The position numbers and the translations under genes were made by a program. From contig NZ_JACXAE010000064.1 of assembly GCF_014698965.1 (NCBI RefSeq), positions 1 to 64,000 of the forward strand: a stretch of 64,000 bases of DNA, given 5' to 3'. This DNA is from Iningainema tapete BLCC-T55. GTDB taxonomy: Bacteria > Cyanobacteriota > Cyanobacteriia > Cyanobacteriales > Nostocaceae. The notes under the pieces are model-generated. The model did not search any database. It was not told where the DNA came from and worked only from the letters and a program-made list of their open reading frames with translations. Of this stretch, positions 24,158 to 32,994 are shown one piece after another. Positions within the stretch are counted from its first letter, which is position 1, and each line of letters opens with the position of its first letter.

Positions 24158-26155
24158 TTAAGTTTCATCCTCAGCTAAAGTAATTAGTGCATCGTTGAAA
24201 CCGAGACTTAACTGCTTATTTAGACTCGGTACTAAGTCAATACCAAAATTGTTCTCTTTATCCTGAGCTAGTGCGCTAATTTTTACGCCAATACATAATT
24301 CATCTCGTTCAAGAGCTGCTTTTACACAGTCAGCAAAAGTTATCTTTCCAATTTGTTCAGCAGCGAAGTAGAGCGATATCGGCTTGAGATACAATTCACT
24401 TCCATCCACTGAGAATAAATCGTGATAGATTGACATCACATCTGGTTCTTGGGATACCTGAGCGAGAATTTTTGAGACAAATTGATTAGTGAGGAGAAAA
24501 TCTTTAACACCCGCTTTGATTACTAAATCTGTATCTTCTGAGTCAATAATCTCTGCAATCAATTCAGTGGTAACTTTGTTTCCTGTTTTAGCAGTATACT
24601 CGCGGAAGATTTGGCGAAGTTCCAATAAAATAGTTAGGGTTTTAGCATCTATTTCTTCAGCATTTTCTCCGCTACCAGCCAAAATTGAGATACTATTATA
24701 TTCGTAGGGTTTGAGATGAATAAGCTGATCAACTGAGTCAAAATTAACTTGTGTAACATCCATCTTAATGTGTTGGTATGTTTTGGCAATATCGTCAAAT
24801 TCAGCTTGCACTGTAGATGTTAAATCCTGTACTGCCAAGTTTACTTGTGAACCAGAAATCAGATATTTCGCATATTCTCTTAGGATAATTGGTGTTTTGC
24901 TGTTCCAACCAATTACAAGGTGGTTTTCAGGTTTTCGCTCTAAGGTTTTGCGCTCGCCACCATAGCTGAAATTTTTTACCTGCACTACTGGTTGTGTATG
25001 AAACTTGATAGTCGAGTCATCCTCTGCTAAAATGATAACTTCATCATTTTCAGCTAACTGGTAATTTTTGCTAGGTTTAATTGTCAGAGTACTATCTTCA
25101 TGACGCATGCCTATAGGGATGCCATTAGAGAAATGAAATGGCAACTCACCCCATGCTATACTCTGCCAGCTTTCTTGTGGACGATAGAAATAGAATTCAT
25201 TACCTTCAAAACCCACCAAGTTTAAGTAAACTGACGCTAATCCTACACTACGCGAGGTTTGAACTAAAATTCGCGCCAAAATATCAGCTTCATTCAGAGT
25301 AGTGACTGCTCCTGGAGCAATATTTTCAGCAAGGCGGCGATATTGTTGAGAGTGTAATTCTACCACTATCGGCGGTAAGGAGTCTTCTTCATTAGCTGCA
25401 ACCACTGCTAAAATTGCTTTAACAACCCGAGCATCTGCTAAAGTCTTGGACTCTTCTGAATCTGAAGATTTAGCATGATTCAATATAATCACCGACTTAG
25501 CATCTTTTACCGCTACTTTATTTAAGTCCTTTAAATTGGTGATTAAGCCACTACGAGTCACCACTCGTGTTGATTTAAGTTCGCCGAGATTATTGCGGAG
25601 GAAATCATCCATCTCCTCTTTATCTTGTTGAGATAATATCACAACTACTGCGTCGGGTTCTGATTCATTTGCGACTACTAACTCTGCAATAATATCTGTA
25701 ATTCTGTCGTTGAATCCTAAGATTAGAGTATGGTTATTTTCTACTACTATGCTCTTACCCTTACGCAGTACTTGGAGTCTTGATTCAAATTCCTGAGTAA
25801 TGAAAGCTACCAAGCTTGAGAACAAAACTAAGCCGACAAAAATTGTAATGACACCAACAAACTTAGTAGCCAAATTGGCATCATCGCCCGTGTCTCTTAG
25901 CCCAATCAACTGTACAAATACGTCCCAAGGCAATTCCGAGTTACCTTCTACATTTTGATTGGGAAACAACCATTCAGAGATATAACGGGCAATTGTCATG
26001 ACAACAAAGGCAGCAAAAAATAATGACAATAGTGCCAAAAAAACTGAAAATCCCCCTTTCGACATAAAGTTGTCGAAGTTGTACTGTAAGCGTTTTTGCC
26101 ACGATACTTGATTTTGAAAATTTTTCTGATTATTACTAGTCACCTTTAATACCAA
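24158..26155 (-). CDS. CASTOR/POLLUX-related ion channel with RCK domains
   Basis: 665 aa. Two membrane helices lie near residues 37-60 (FSVFLALLSLFFAAFVVMTI) and 98-120 (FVGVITIFVGLVLFSSLVAF), with a pore-like loop PWDVFVQLIGLRDTG between them. After the second helix come EFESRLQVLRKGKSIVVENN then HTLILGFNDRITDIIAEL, a TrkA-N/RCK Rossmann unit, and a second RCK-like region opening HLVIGWNSKTPIILREYA. This is the plan of plant CASTOR/POLLUX channels and their bacterial homologues, which pass cations and are gated by ligand binding to the RCK ring. Gene order places it near a Ca2+/H+ exchanger on the same strand, 160 bases apart. Confidence 0.85.
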   Translation of the reverse strand: MVLKVTSNNQKNFQNQVSWQKRLQYNFDNFMSKGGFSVFLALLSLFFAAFVVMTIARYISEWLFPNQNVEGNSELPWDVFVQLIGLRDTGDDANLATKFVGVITIFVGLVLFSSLVAFITQEFESRLQVLRKGKSIVVENNHTLILGFNDRITDIIAELVVANESEPDAVVVILSQQDKEEMDDFLRNNLGELKSTRVVTRSGLITNLKDLNKVAVKDAKSVIILNHAKSSDSEESKTLADARVVKAILAVVAANEEDSLPPIVVELHSQQYRRLAENIAPGAVTTLNEADILARILVQTSRSVGLASVYLNLVGFEGNEFYFYRPQESWQSIAWGELPFHFSNGIPIGMRHEDSTLTIKPSKNYQLAENDEVIILAEDDSTIKFHTQPVVQVKNFSYGGERKTLERKPENHLVIGWNSKTPIILREYAKYLISGSQVNLAVQDLTSTVQAEFDDIAKTYQHIKMDVTQVNFDSVDQLIHLKPYEYNSISILAGSGENAEEIDAKTLTILLELRQIFREYTAKTGNKVTTELIAEIIDSEDTDLVIKAGVKDFLLTNQFVSKILAQVSQEPDVMSIYHDLFSVDGSELYLKPISLYFAAEQIGKITFADCVKAALERDELCIGVKISALAQDKENNFGIDLVPSLNKQLSLGFNDALITLAEDET

Positions 26156-26314
26156 AATACAAGTAAGTATTGTAATGAGAATTGGTAGTTGGTCATCCTG
26201 ATTACCGATTACCCTTTCCCATAGTACTAAAAGTTAAAGACTATCATACTCAACAGATCGACAAGCTAAGACTCTTGATATTGAAGATTAAATGCGAGTT
26301 ATAGTCACATATCT

Positions 26315-27433
26315 TTAATTACTTGCGATCGCTTCTACTACAGGATGAAAATAAAACGCTAACCCCAAAACTGCATAAGTTGCTAAGAGCAATGTGCCTT
26401 CCAACCAGTTTGATCGACCATCAGAACTAATAGAATTGGCAATAAACACAGCCACCGCCACTGCTACCAACTCTAGTGGATTAAAATCCAGATTCATCGG
26501 CTGTCCAAAGCCCCACCCTGCTAATACTAAAACGGGAGCAACAAACAAGGCAATCTGTAAGCTCGAACCTACAGCTACGGAAACCGAGAGATCCATTTTG
26601 TCTTTCATTGCCACTGTTACAGCTGTAGCATGTTCTGCTGCATTACCAATGATCGGTACTAAAATCACTCCTGTAAATAGTGCAGTTAAACCAAGTTGAT
26701 CCGTAGCTGCACTCAGTGAATCTACTAGTAACTCTGACTCAAGCGCCACAAGCAAAGTGACTACTACCAATACCCCAATCCATAACCACAAATTTACCTT
26801 GTGTTCACCCTCTGCTAAGTTTGCTTCAGCCAATTCAGCTTGCTCAAGCTCTGCTAAACCCACATCATAGAAGTAGGCATGAGTTTTCATGGAAAATAGC
26901 AGTGTCATTACATAGACCAAAATTAACACCACAGCTACACCAGTGGAGAGAAACTGCATAGTGCTGGAGTTAATTCCACCAGATGTAAAGCCTACTGCTG
27001 TCGGTAATAAAATGGCAACCACAGCTAAGTTCATTAAGGAAGCATTCGTTCTTGCTACGAGCGGCTGAAATTTCTGCTCTTTGTAGCGCAAGCCTCCCAA
27101 TAGCATCGCAAAACCCATGACTAGTAGTAGATTGCTGATAATTGAGCCAGTAATACTAGCTTTAACCACGTCCAGTAGTCCGGCTTTGAGCGCAATTAAT
27201 GCAATAATTAGTTCGGTAGCATTACCAAAGGTAGCATTCAATAGTCCTCCCAGTGTAGGACCAACTACGACGGCAATTTCTTCTGTGGCTGTACCCATCC
27301 AAGCCGCTAATGGTAGAATTGCTAACCCTGCAGTCACAAATACAACCAGTTCTCCCCATTCAAAATAGTGGGCAGCAAGGGAAATTGGCATAAATACTAG
27401 GAGTACCAAAAAAATCATTTGTTTGATGGACAT
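26315..27433 (-). CDS. Calcium/proton exchanger (CaX)
   Basis: 372 aa from the ATG at 27433 (MSIKQMIFLVLLVFMPISLA). A longer frame starting at 27541 runs through a palindromic repeat and was rejected. About eleven membrane helices. The two exchange repeats are visible as VGPTLGGLLNATFGNATELI (c-1) and PIIGNAAEHATAVTVAMKDK (c-2), each with the conserved Gly-Asn-Ala and acidic residue that bind Ca2+. An acidic loop ELEQAELAEANLAEGEH separates the halves. It extrudes cytosolic Ca2+ against protons. The neighbour downstream is a CASTOR/POLLUX-like channel, suggesting joint cation handling. Confidence 0.95.
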   Translation of the reverse strand: MSIKQMIFLVLLVFMPISLAAHYFEWGELVVFVTAGLAILPLAAWMGTATEEIAVVVGPTLGGLLNATFGNATELIIALIALKAGLLDVVKASITGSIISNLLLVMGFAMLLGGLRYKEQKFQPLVARTNASLMNLAVVAILLPTAVGFTSGGINSSTMQFLSTGVAVVLILVYVMTLLFSMKTHAYFYDVGLAELEQAELAEANLAEGEHKVNLWLWIGVLVVVTLLVALESELLVDSLSAATDQLGLTALFTGVILVPIIGNAAEHATAVTVAMKDKMDLSVSVAVGSSLQIALFVAPVLVLAGWGFGQPMNLDFNPLELVAVAVAVFIANSISSDGRSNWLEGTLLLATYAVLGLAFYFHPVVEAIASN

Positions 27434-27460
27434 TTTTAATTTAAGCGTTGTCTGCAACCT

Positions 27461-27490
27461 TGTAGAGATGCGCCATGACACGTCTCTACA
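27461..27490. repeat. TGTAGAGACG-type palindromic repeat upstream of the CaX gene
   Basis: TGTAGAGATG at the left pairs with CACGTCTCTACA at the right. It sits 28 bases before the CaX start codon, in its likely untranslated leader, and explains the spurious N-terminal extension of the longer frame. Confidence 0.75.
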
Positions 27491-27570
27491 TTTTTTATTA
27501 TTTGTATATCTAACCAATATTAAGTTCAGTAATTTCCACATAAATTTAACTACTGGTTAATAGTAAGATT

Positions 27571-28920
27571 TTATGTGACCAAATGATCTTTAAAATACAA
27601 GCGATATAGATCGCAACTTGGAGAAGCGAGATTACCATTAAGTTTAACCAAACCCATACTTTCTAACTTATAAGCAGCGATCGCATCTAACTCCACCTTC
27701 TCATTACTACTGACAACGTGCTGTATAGCATAAATCAACTGTGGTTCAGCTTGTAGTAAATTCATCAGTTCTCGTAGATGCTGACTATAAATACCAGTAG
27801 GTGAAGAAGCTGTTTGTAACAATGTATCCAACGTCATGTCCTGATGATGCAGATGATAAAGCGCCAGTGCGATTAAATACGGATGTCCCCCCATCATTGC
27901 TTGTAGAGATTCAAGGCGTTGCCATCCATGTGAATCCTTTGCCCAAGGTAATTCATATCGCTGTGCCAAATCCTGTATCTCAGCTAGAGTCAAAGGCGGT
28001 AATGTTACTGTTAACCCTACATTAAAAGGAGATTGGTTAATCTTGAGCGGGATATAAATTTCTGTTGTATGAACCACCACTAACCGCAGTTTTTGCCAAG
28101 TTTGATCTTGCTTTGCCTGCTCGTGCCAAAATCGTAACATGGGCAAAAAGTCTTGGGCAATATTAGGATGCTCAAAAATTCGATTGACTTCATTCAATGC
28201 CAAAACTAAGGGATTGGGCAATTGCTCCAACAGATACTCTTGAAAATAGATTTTGCAACTCACCTTACTGCCCATCTCTGCATCCCAGTAGTCATCTAGA
28301 TTAGCAGCGAGGTTTAATTTCTTGCTCACATAAATGCACAACCAACGCAAAAATTTATCCAACGAGGCGAAAACTTCTTCATCAGCTTCTTGAAAGTCTA
28401 AGTAAACAGTTTGGTAATGTTGCTCCTGAGCGTAAGCAATCATCCGGAGCAGCAGCGAACTTTTGCCCATCTTCTTGGGTGCTTTGATCCGAATCAAGCA
28501 ACCAGGCTGTATAATTTCAGTATAAACAAGTTCTTCTACTGTGGAGCGATTTATATAGAGGGGAGAATCTATTGGTACAGGACCACTAGGAAAGTTAATT
28601 TTACTTGCTGTAGCTAATTGTGAGTTTTTTTCTATACTAGTGTTATTTATATCCTGTTGAAGCTGGTTAATATTGCTTTGTTTAGCTTGACTCAAGACTA
28701 TATGCAAGTTTTTTTTTGTTACTTTCTCTCCTAGTGCTTCAGAAAGATCTTGCCACAACTGAGAGCCTACTTCCTTCATGTAGTTGCTACCGTAGCCTGA
28801 ACCAAGAGCCATTTGCTCATAAGTCTTTCCCTGCCAAGCTTGAGAAAGCACAAACCGCTGAATTTGACCCAAAGGCTTACTGAGCAGAATTTTTTCTACA
28901 GCTTCTAAAAATTCTTCCAC
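27571..28920 (-). CDS. vMAP-N HTH plus AAA-like ATPase
   Basis: 449 aa. Residues 1-80 (QRFVLSQAWQGKTYEQMALG then SGYGSNYMKEVGSQLW) match the HTH domain named from vWA-MoxR-associated proteins. After a Gln/Asn-rich linker, an AAA-like (AAA_35-type) ATPase begins with SPLYINRSTVEELVY; the Walker A is IKAPKKMGKSSLLLR (about 146-159) and PLVALNEVNRIF is the Walker B. PTGIYSQHLRELM and YKLESMGLVKL mark the helical C-terminus. In cyanobacteria such proteins are tied to NTP-dependent signalling or conflict systems. The divergent gene at 29325 has a second copy of the same ATPase type. Cytoplasmic; no effector domain. Confidence 0.85.
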   Translation of the reverse strand: MEEFLEAVEKILLSKPLGQIQRFVLSQAWQGKTYEQMALGSGYGSNYMKEVGSQLWQDLSEALGEKVTKKNLHIVLSQAKQSNINQLQQDINNTSIEKNSQLATASKINFPSGPVPIDSPLYINRSTVEELVYTEIIQPGCLIRIKAPKKMGKSSLLLRMIAYAQEQHYQTVYLDFQEADEEVFASLDKFLRWLCIYVSKKLNLAANLDDYWDAEMGSKVSCKIYFQEYLLEQLPNPLVLALNEVNRIFEHPNIAQDFLPMLRFWHEQAKQDQTWQKLRLVVVHTTEIYIPLKINQSPFNVGLTVTLPPLTLAEIQDLAQRYELPWAKDSHGWQRLESLQAMMGGHPYLIALALYHLHHQDMTLDTLLQTASSPTGIYSQHLRELMNLLQAEPQLIYAIQHVVSSNEKVELDAIAAYKLESMGLVKLNGNLASPSCDLYRLYFKDHLVT

Positions 28921-29324
28921 AATTAACTTATCAGTAGATTTACGTATGTTTTTAAACTTACCCTTAATATACCTTCTGAGAAAGATTTTTACAACCCTGC
29001 TATTTGACGTACGACGAAAGGCATATCAAAAATCGACGTGGCTGAATTTGGTAATGAATTGCGTTGCATGGTAACGAGAAAATGCCCGAAAGTCGTCCTA
29101 GTAAGAAAAGTAAGTAAGCTTGTTAATCTACAATTTCATGTGTAAATAATTAAAAATAATATGTTATTCATAAATATTGCTAATACTCAACCTGGAAATA
29201 TTTATTACATCATGTATAGTTGATAGTTGGTATGTGTAATTACAATTAGGTAATTTAGTCAAAATTAATATAATAATATTAAGACAACTAAGATCAATTT
29301 ATAATCGACAAATTTTATCTATTA
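28921..29324. other. Divergent promoter region between two AAA-like genes
   Basis: About 400 bases. AT-rich on the right side. A less AT-rich block at 29005-29115 has no start-to-stop frame that I can assign and may be an old gene fragment. No repeat or operator recognised. Confidence 0.4.
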
Positions 29325-32129
29325 ATGACTAATTACACTTATCAAGTTGGCGGTAGTCTATCTATTAATGCACCTAGCTATGTTGTCAGACAAGCAGATG
29401 CACAACTTTATGAAGCCTTAAAACAGGGGAATTTTTGCTATGTTTTAAACTCTCGGCAAGTGGGCAAATCTTCACTTTTAGTTAGAACTAGGCATCGTCT
29501 GCAACAGGAAGGCTTTATATGTACGACTGTGGATATGACGAATATTGGTTGTGAAGATATTACCCCACAACAATGGTATAAGGGACTGGTAGTTGAATTG
29601 TGGTCAGGTTTTAAACTATCGGGAAAAATTAATTTCAAAGCTTGGTGGCAACAGCAAGATGATATCCCGCCAGTTCAAAAACTAAGTAGGTTTATTTCCG
29701 AAGTACTGCTGGTTGAATTCCCAGTTGAAAAACTGTTCATATTTATTGATGAAGCTGATAGTATCAAAAGCCTTGATTTTGCAGTTGATGACTTTTTTGC
29801 ACTGATTCGGTTTTGTTATAATCAAAGAGCCATTGACCCAGAATACCACCGTCTGACGTTTGTTATATTTGGGGTGACAACACCGTCAGATTTAATTCGA
29901 GATTCTTACCGTACTCCGTTTAATATTGGTAGAGCAATAGAACTGCGCGGCTTTACATTGGATGAAGTTCAACCTTTAGTTAGGGGTTTAGAGACGCGAT
30001 TAATGCCTTCTGTACAGTGTAATGCACAAGTAGTTATTCAAGAAATTTTAGCTTGGACAGGAGGGCAACCTTTTCTCACGCAAAAACTTTGTCAGTTGGT
30101 AGTGGAGACAGCGATCGCATCTGTACAAGATACAGAGGGTAGAAAATTGACAATTCCCCCAGGTTTTGAAGCATATTGGGTGGAAAGTATTGTCAAAGAG
30201 CGTATAATCGAAAATTGGGAATCTCAAGATGTGCCAGAACATTTGCGGACAATTCGCGATCGCCTCTTAGCATCAGAGCAAATGGCTGGGCGCTTATTAG
30301 GAATATATCAGCAAATATTGCACCCCCCACCCTCCCTTGGGCGGGTGGGGGTAAAAAGCGATGATAGTCGAGAACACATTGAACTACTTCTCTCAGGTTT
30401 GGTTGTTAACCACCAGGGATACTTGAAAGTAAAAAATCCCATCTATCAAGCAGTTTTTCATGCCGGATGGGTAAATCAACAAATGGATAATCTGCGTCCT
30501 TACGCACAAAGCTTTAAAGCTTGGATTGCTTCTGATCTCAAAGATGAATCTTATTTGTTAGATTCTACCAAATTACAGCAAGCACTAGCTTGGTCAAAAA
30601 ATAAAAGGCTCAGTGACTTAGATTACCGCTTCATCAATGCTTCTGTGGAATTGGCAAAACGAGAAGTTGAAAGCGATTTAGCCAGAGAAAAACAAGCCAG
30701 ACAGATTGAGCAAGACAGAGCTGAATTTACCATACTCGCTACCAAAAAAGCCCATCAAATTTTAGCAAACGCAAAGAAAACCTCTAAACGAAACACTGAA
30801 AAACTACGCATAGGCAAAGGTTGTATTGGATCTATTGCCGCTGCAGTAGCTATTTTGGTAATTCTTGTACGTTTTACTGGACTACTACAAGGAACAGAAT
30901 GGGCGATGCTAGATCGCTTTTTTCAGATACGTCCATTAGCAGAAGTTGACCCTCGTATTACTATTATTACAATTGACGAGCGAGATATTCGCCAAATAGG
31001 TCAGTATCCTTTGCCAGATCGAGTATTGGTTCGAGCAATCGAGAAAATAAAAAGTTACAATCCTATTGTAATTGGGTTGGATTTGTATCGGGATTTGCCT
31101 GTAGAACCAGGTTATCAGGAATTAGTCAATTTATTTAAAACAACTCCCAATTTGATTGGTGTAGAGAAGCTCGTGGGTAGAAAAATTGCTCCACCTCCAG
31201 TTTTAGCACAAATGGGTCATGTCGGTCTTGCCGATCAGGTGTTAGATGGAGATGGTAAACTGCGCCGCGCTTTGCTTTCAATTGAATTACCAAACGGTGA
31301 ATTACGCTTGAATATGGGCTTGCAACTAGCACTACGTTATTTAGCTAGCACTGGAATTACTCCCAAACCTTTGCCCAATCATAACGATCAGATTAAACTG
31401 GGGTCATCTGTACTTGTTCCCTTTCAAGCTTCAGACGGAGGTTATGTTGATGCTGATACAGGCGGATATCAAGTTTTGCTGAATTTTCATGGCAATTTAG
31501 CACAATATCAAACCTTTTCGCTTGCAGATTTACTGCAAAATCGAGTACCAGCAAATCGTGTGCGCGAGCGCATTATTCTTATTGGCTCATCGGCTGAGAG
31601 TCTCAATGACTTTTTTCAAACACCATTAAGCAATTCTGTCTTTGGTCCTCCGCAAAAAATGCCTGGAGTGATAGTCCATGCTAATATAGCTAGCATGATT
31701 TTGAATGCAGCCGTGCAAGGTAAACCCATGCTACGAGTTTGGTCTGAACCAGTAGAGTGGATCTGGATTTTGCTTTGGTCTGGTGTGGGAGCAGCGTTGA
31801 GTTGGCTGTGGAAGTCTCCGTCATCGATTATCATTATTATCATGCTTGCTGGGTTAGGACTGACCTTAATAGCCTACCTGGCATTTTTACAAGCTTGGTG
31901 GATTCCGGTAATTCCTCCATTTATTGGGCTAGCAACTGCTGCTGTTACCTTGCCGATTGTTACTATTAAACAGTTAGAAAAAATTCAACTTCGCCAGACT
32001 GTGGAGTTGCTGATAGCTGTTACTAAAGAGCAACCTGCTGTCGGACAAATTGCGATTGAATATCTTAAGCAAGCAGAAAGCGAGGAAAATCAAGCGTTGA
32101 TCGACAGGATAATTTATACTAATTTATAG
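29325..32129 (+). CDS. AAA-like ATPase fused to a CHASE2 sensor domain
   Basis: 934 aa. Residues 1-330 are an AAA_35-type ATPase: Walker A VLNSRQVGKSSLLVR (about 40-54), Walker B KLFIFIDEADSI, and GGQPFLTQKLCQL. A helix precedes a membrane segment at about 500-522 (IAAAVAILVILVRFTGLL). Residues about 525-790 form an extracytoplasmic CHASE2 domain, opening with EWAMLDRFFQIRPLAEVDPR and including DERDIRQIGQYPLPDRV and IILIGSSAESLNDFFQTPLS. Three closing membrane helices follow (about 805-890). The layout suggests an ATPase switched by an external signal. A palindromic element is inserted in frame near residue 333 (PPPSLGRVGV). It overlaps the convergent DUF928 gene by 11 bases. Confidence 0.9.
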   Translation: MTNYTYQVGGSLSINAPSYVVRQADAQLYEALKQGNFCYVLNSRQVGKSSLLVRTRHRLQQEGFICTTVDMTNIGCEDITPQQWYKGLVVELWSGFKLSGKINFKAWWQQQDDIPPVQKLSRFISEVLLVEFPVEKLFIFIDEADSIKSLDFAVDDFFALIRFCYNQRAIDPEYHRLTFVIFGVTTPSDLIRDSYRTPFNIGRAIELRGFTLDEVQPLVRGLETRLMPSVQCNAQVVIQEILAWTGGQPFLTQKLCQLVVETAIASVQDTEGRKLTIPPGFEAYWVESIVKERIIENWESQDVPEHLRTIRDRLLASEQMAGRLLGIYQQILHPPPSLGRVGVKSDDSREHIELLLSGLVVNHQGYLKVKNPIYQAVFHAGWVNQQMDNLRPYAQSFKAWIASDLKDESYLLDSTKLQQALAWSKNKRLSDLDYRFINASVELAKREVESDLAREKQARQIEQDRAEFTILATKKAHQILANAKKTSKRNTEKLRIGKGCIGSIAAAVAILVILVRFTGLLQGTEWAMLDRFFQIRPLAEVDPRITIITIDERDIRQIGQYPLPDRVLVRAIEKIKSYNPIVIGLDLYRDLPVEPGYQELVNLFKTTPNLIGVEKLVGRKIAPPPVLAQMGHVGLADQVLDGDGKLRRALLSIELPNGELRLNMGLQLALRYLASTGITPKPLPNHNDQIKLGSSVLVPFQASDGGYVDADTGGYQVLLNFHGNLAQYQTFSLADLLQNRVPANRVRERIILIGSSAESLNDFFQTPLSNSVFGPPQKMPGVIVHANIASMILNAAVQGKPMLRVWSEPVEWIWILLWSGVGAALSWLWKSPSSIIIIIMLAGLGLTLIAYLAFLQAWWIPVIPPFIGLATAAVTLPIVTIKQLEKIQLRQTVELLIAVTKEQPAVGQIAIEYLKQAESEENQALIDRIIYTNL
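30321..30352. repeat. In-frame palindromic insertion in the AAA-CHASE2 gene
   Basis: CCCCCACCC pairs with GGGTGGGGG around TCCCTTGGGC. It is GC-rich against an AT-rich host and encodes HPPPSLGRVGV, a Pro/Gly loop between the helical end of the ATPase (LLGIYQQIL) and DDSREHIELLLSG. Confidence 0.75.
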
Positions 32130-32862
32130 TTTCAGATGTCTGCCTATCCAGTCCTACAGACTTCAACACATCTTGCCACATAGCAATTAGCTTGGGATCG
32201 TTGGGGTGCGATCGCCTTAATTCTACTATTGCCTGGAGCAAATCGTACCAATATCCCCTTGCACCGTACCACAGCGCCTGCTCAAGCATAGTTTTTTGCC
32301 TCAGTTCGCTATCTAACTGAGGTGTTCGCGCTACCCTCTGCACCCAACCACTAAATACCGGATCGTCTGGTTGTAAGTTTTCTCCACAAATAACTGCTAA
32401 AGACCATTGATAATTCTTGCCTACTTCTAAAGGTGGTTTTGCATCAGGTAAAGTAAAACTAACAATCTCATTTTTTTGCGCAATCGGTAAGAAAGCTCTT
32501 TGGTAATACTTGCCTGCTTCATCTCGGAACATCAACACAACTTGCTTTGAGGTGGATGTTTTGGGCATCTTAACAAATATAGTTGGACGCTCTTGTAAGG
32601 TCAACCCGTAATTACCCTTGGGCATTAAAGGTCGAATTGAACCTTGTTGTTGAGAACAACTGATTCCATCACGAGAACCAGCACCAGTGGTATCTTTTGG
32701 TTTCTTTCTACCTGGTGGTTTAAAGTTCTCTTGAAAAATCGGTTGTTGTGAGGCGCTTTTGGTTTTTAGTTCTGACTGAGCCTGGGCTGGTATGCTTACA
32801 CTGAGTAAGAATCCTACGGATACATAGATTGTTAAATTTTTTGCAATATCATTTATTACCAT
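32119..32862 (-). CDS. DUF928 family exported protein
   Basis: 247 aa. A signal peptide ends at SIPAQAQ (about residue 29). The body matches the cyanobacterial DUF928 family: PPGRKKPKDTTGAGSRDG, then IRPLMPKGNYGLTLQERPTI, FLPIAQKNEIVSFTLPD and LEVGKNYQWSLAVICG. The C-terminus has WYGARGYWYDLLQAIVELRR. Function unknown; periplasmic location is inferred. In cyanobacteria this family recurs near CHAT, CHASE2 and two-partner-secretion genes, as here, where it stands between AAA-CHASE2 and TPR-CHAT. Confidence 0.88.
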   Translation of the reverse strand: MVINDIAKNLTIYVSVGFLLSVSIPAQAQSELKTKSASQQPIFQENFKPPGRKKPKDTTGAGSRDGISCSQQQGSIRPLMPKGNYGLTLQERPTIFVKMPKTSTSKQVVLMFRDEAGKYYQRAFLPIAQKNEIVSFTLPDAKPPLEVGKNYQWSLAVICGENLQPDDPVFSGWVQRVARTPQLDSELRQKTMLEQALWYGARGYWYDLLQAIVELRRSHPNDPKLIAMWQDVLKSVGLDRQTSETIN

Positions 32863-32940
32863 CAGTAAATATCCGAGAGCAGGATATCTTTTTAAAAAGC
32901 TATGAGACTAATCAAACACTAGCATAAATGTGAGAATTGA

Positions 32941-32972
32941 GAAGCCCGACTTTTTGAAGAAGTCGGGCTTCT
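32941..32972 (-). terminator. Hairpin between CHAT and DUF928 genes
   Basis: GAAGCCCGACTT pairs with AAGTCGGGCTTC. It lies 22 bases past the CHAT gene stop and is followed, on the minus strand, by a moderately AT-rich tract. Same dispersed hairpin family as 45988-46022. Confidence 0.6.
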
Positions 32973-32994
32973 TGGCTATCGTAAATCAAATAAC

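Noticed and set aside
27433-27541. N-terminal extension of the CaX exchanger
   Set aside because: The extra 36 codons translate a dispersed palindrome, and the inner ATG begins a typical first membrane helix.
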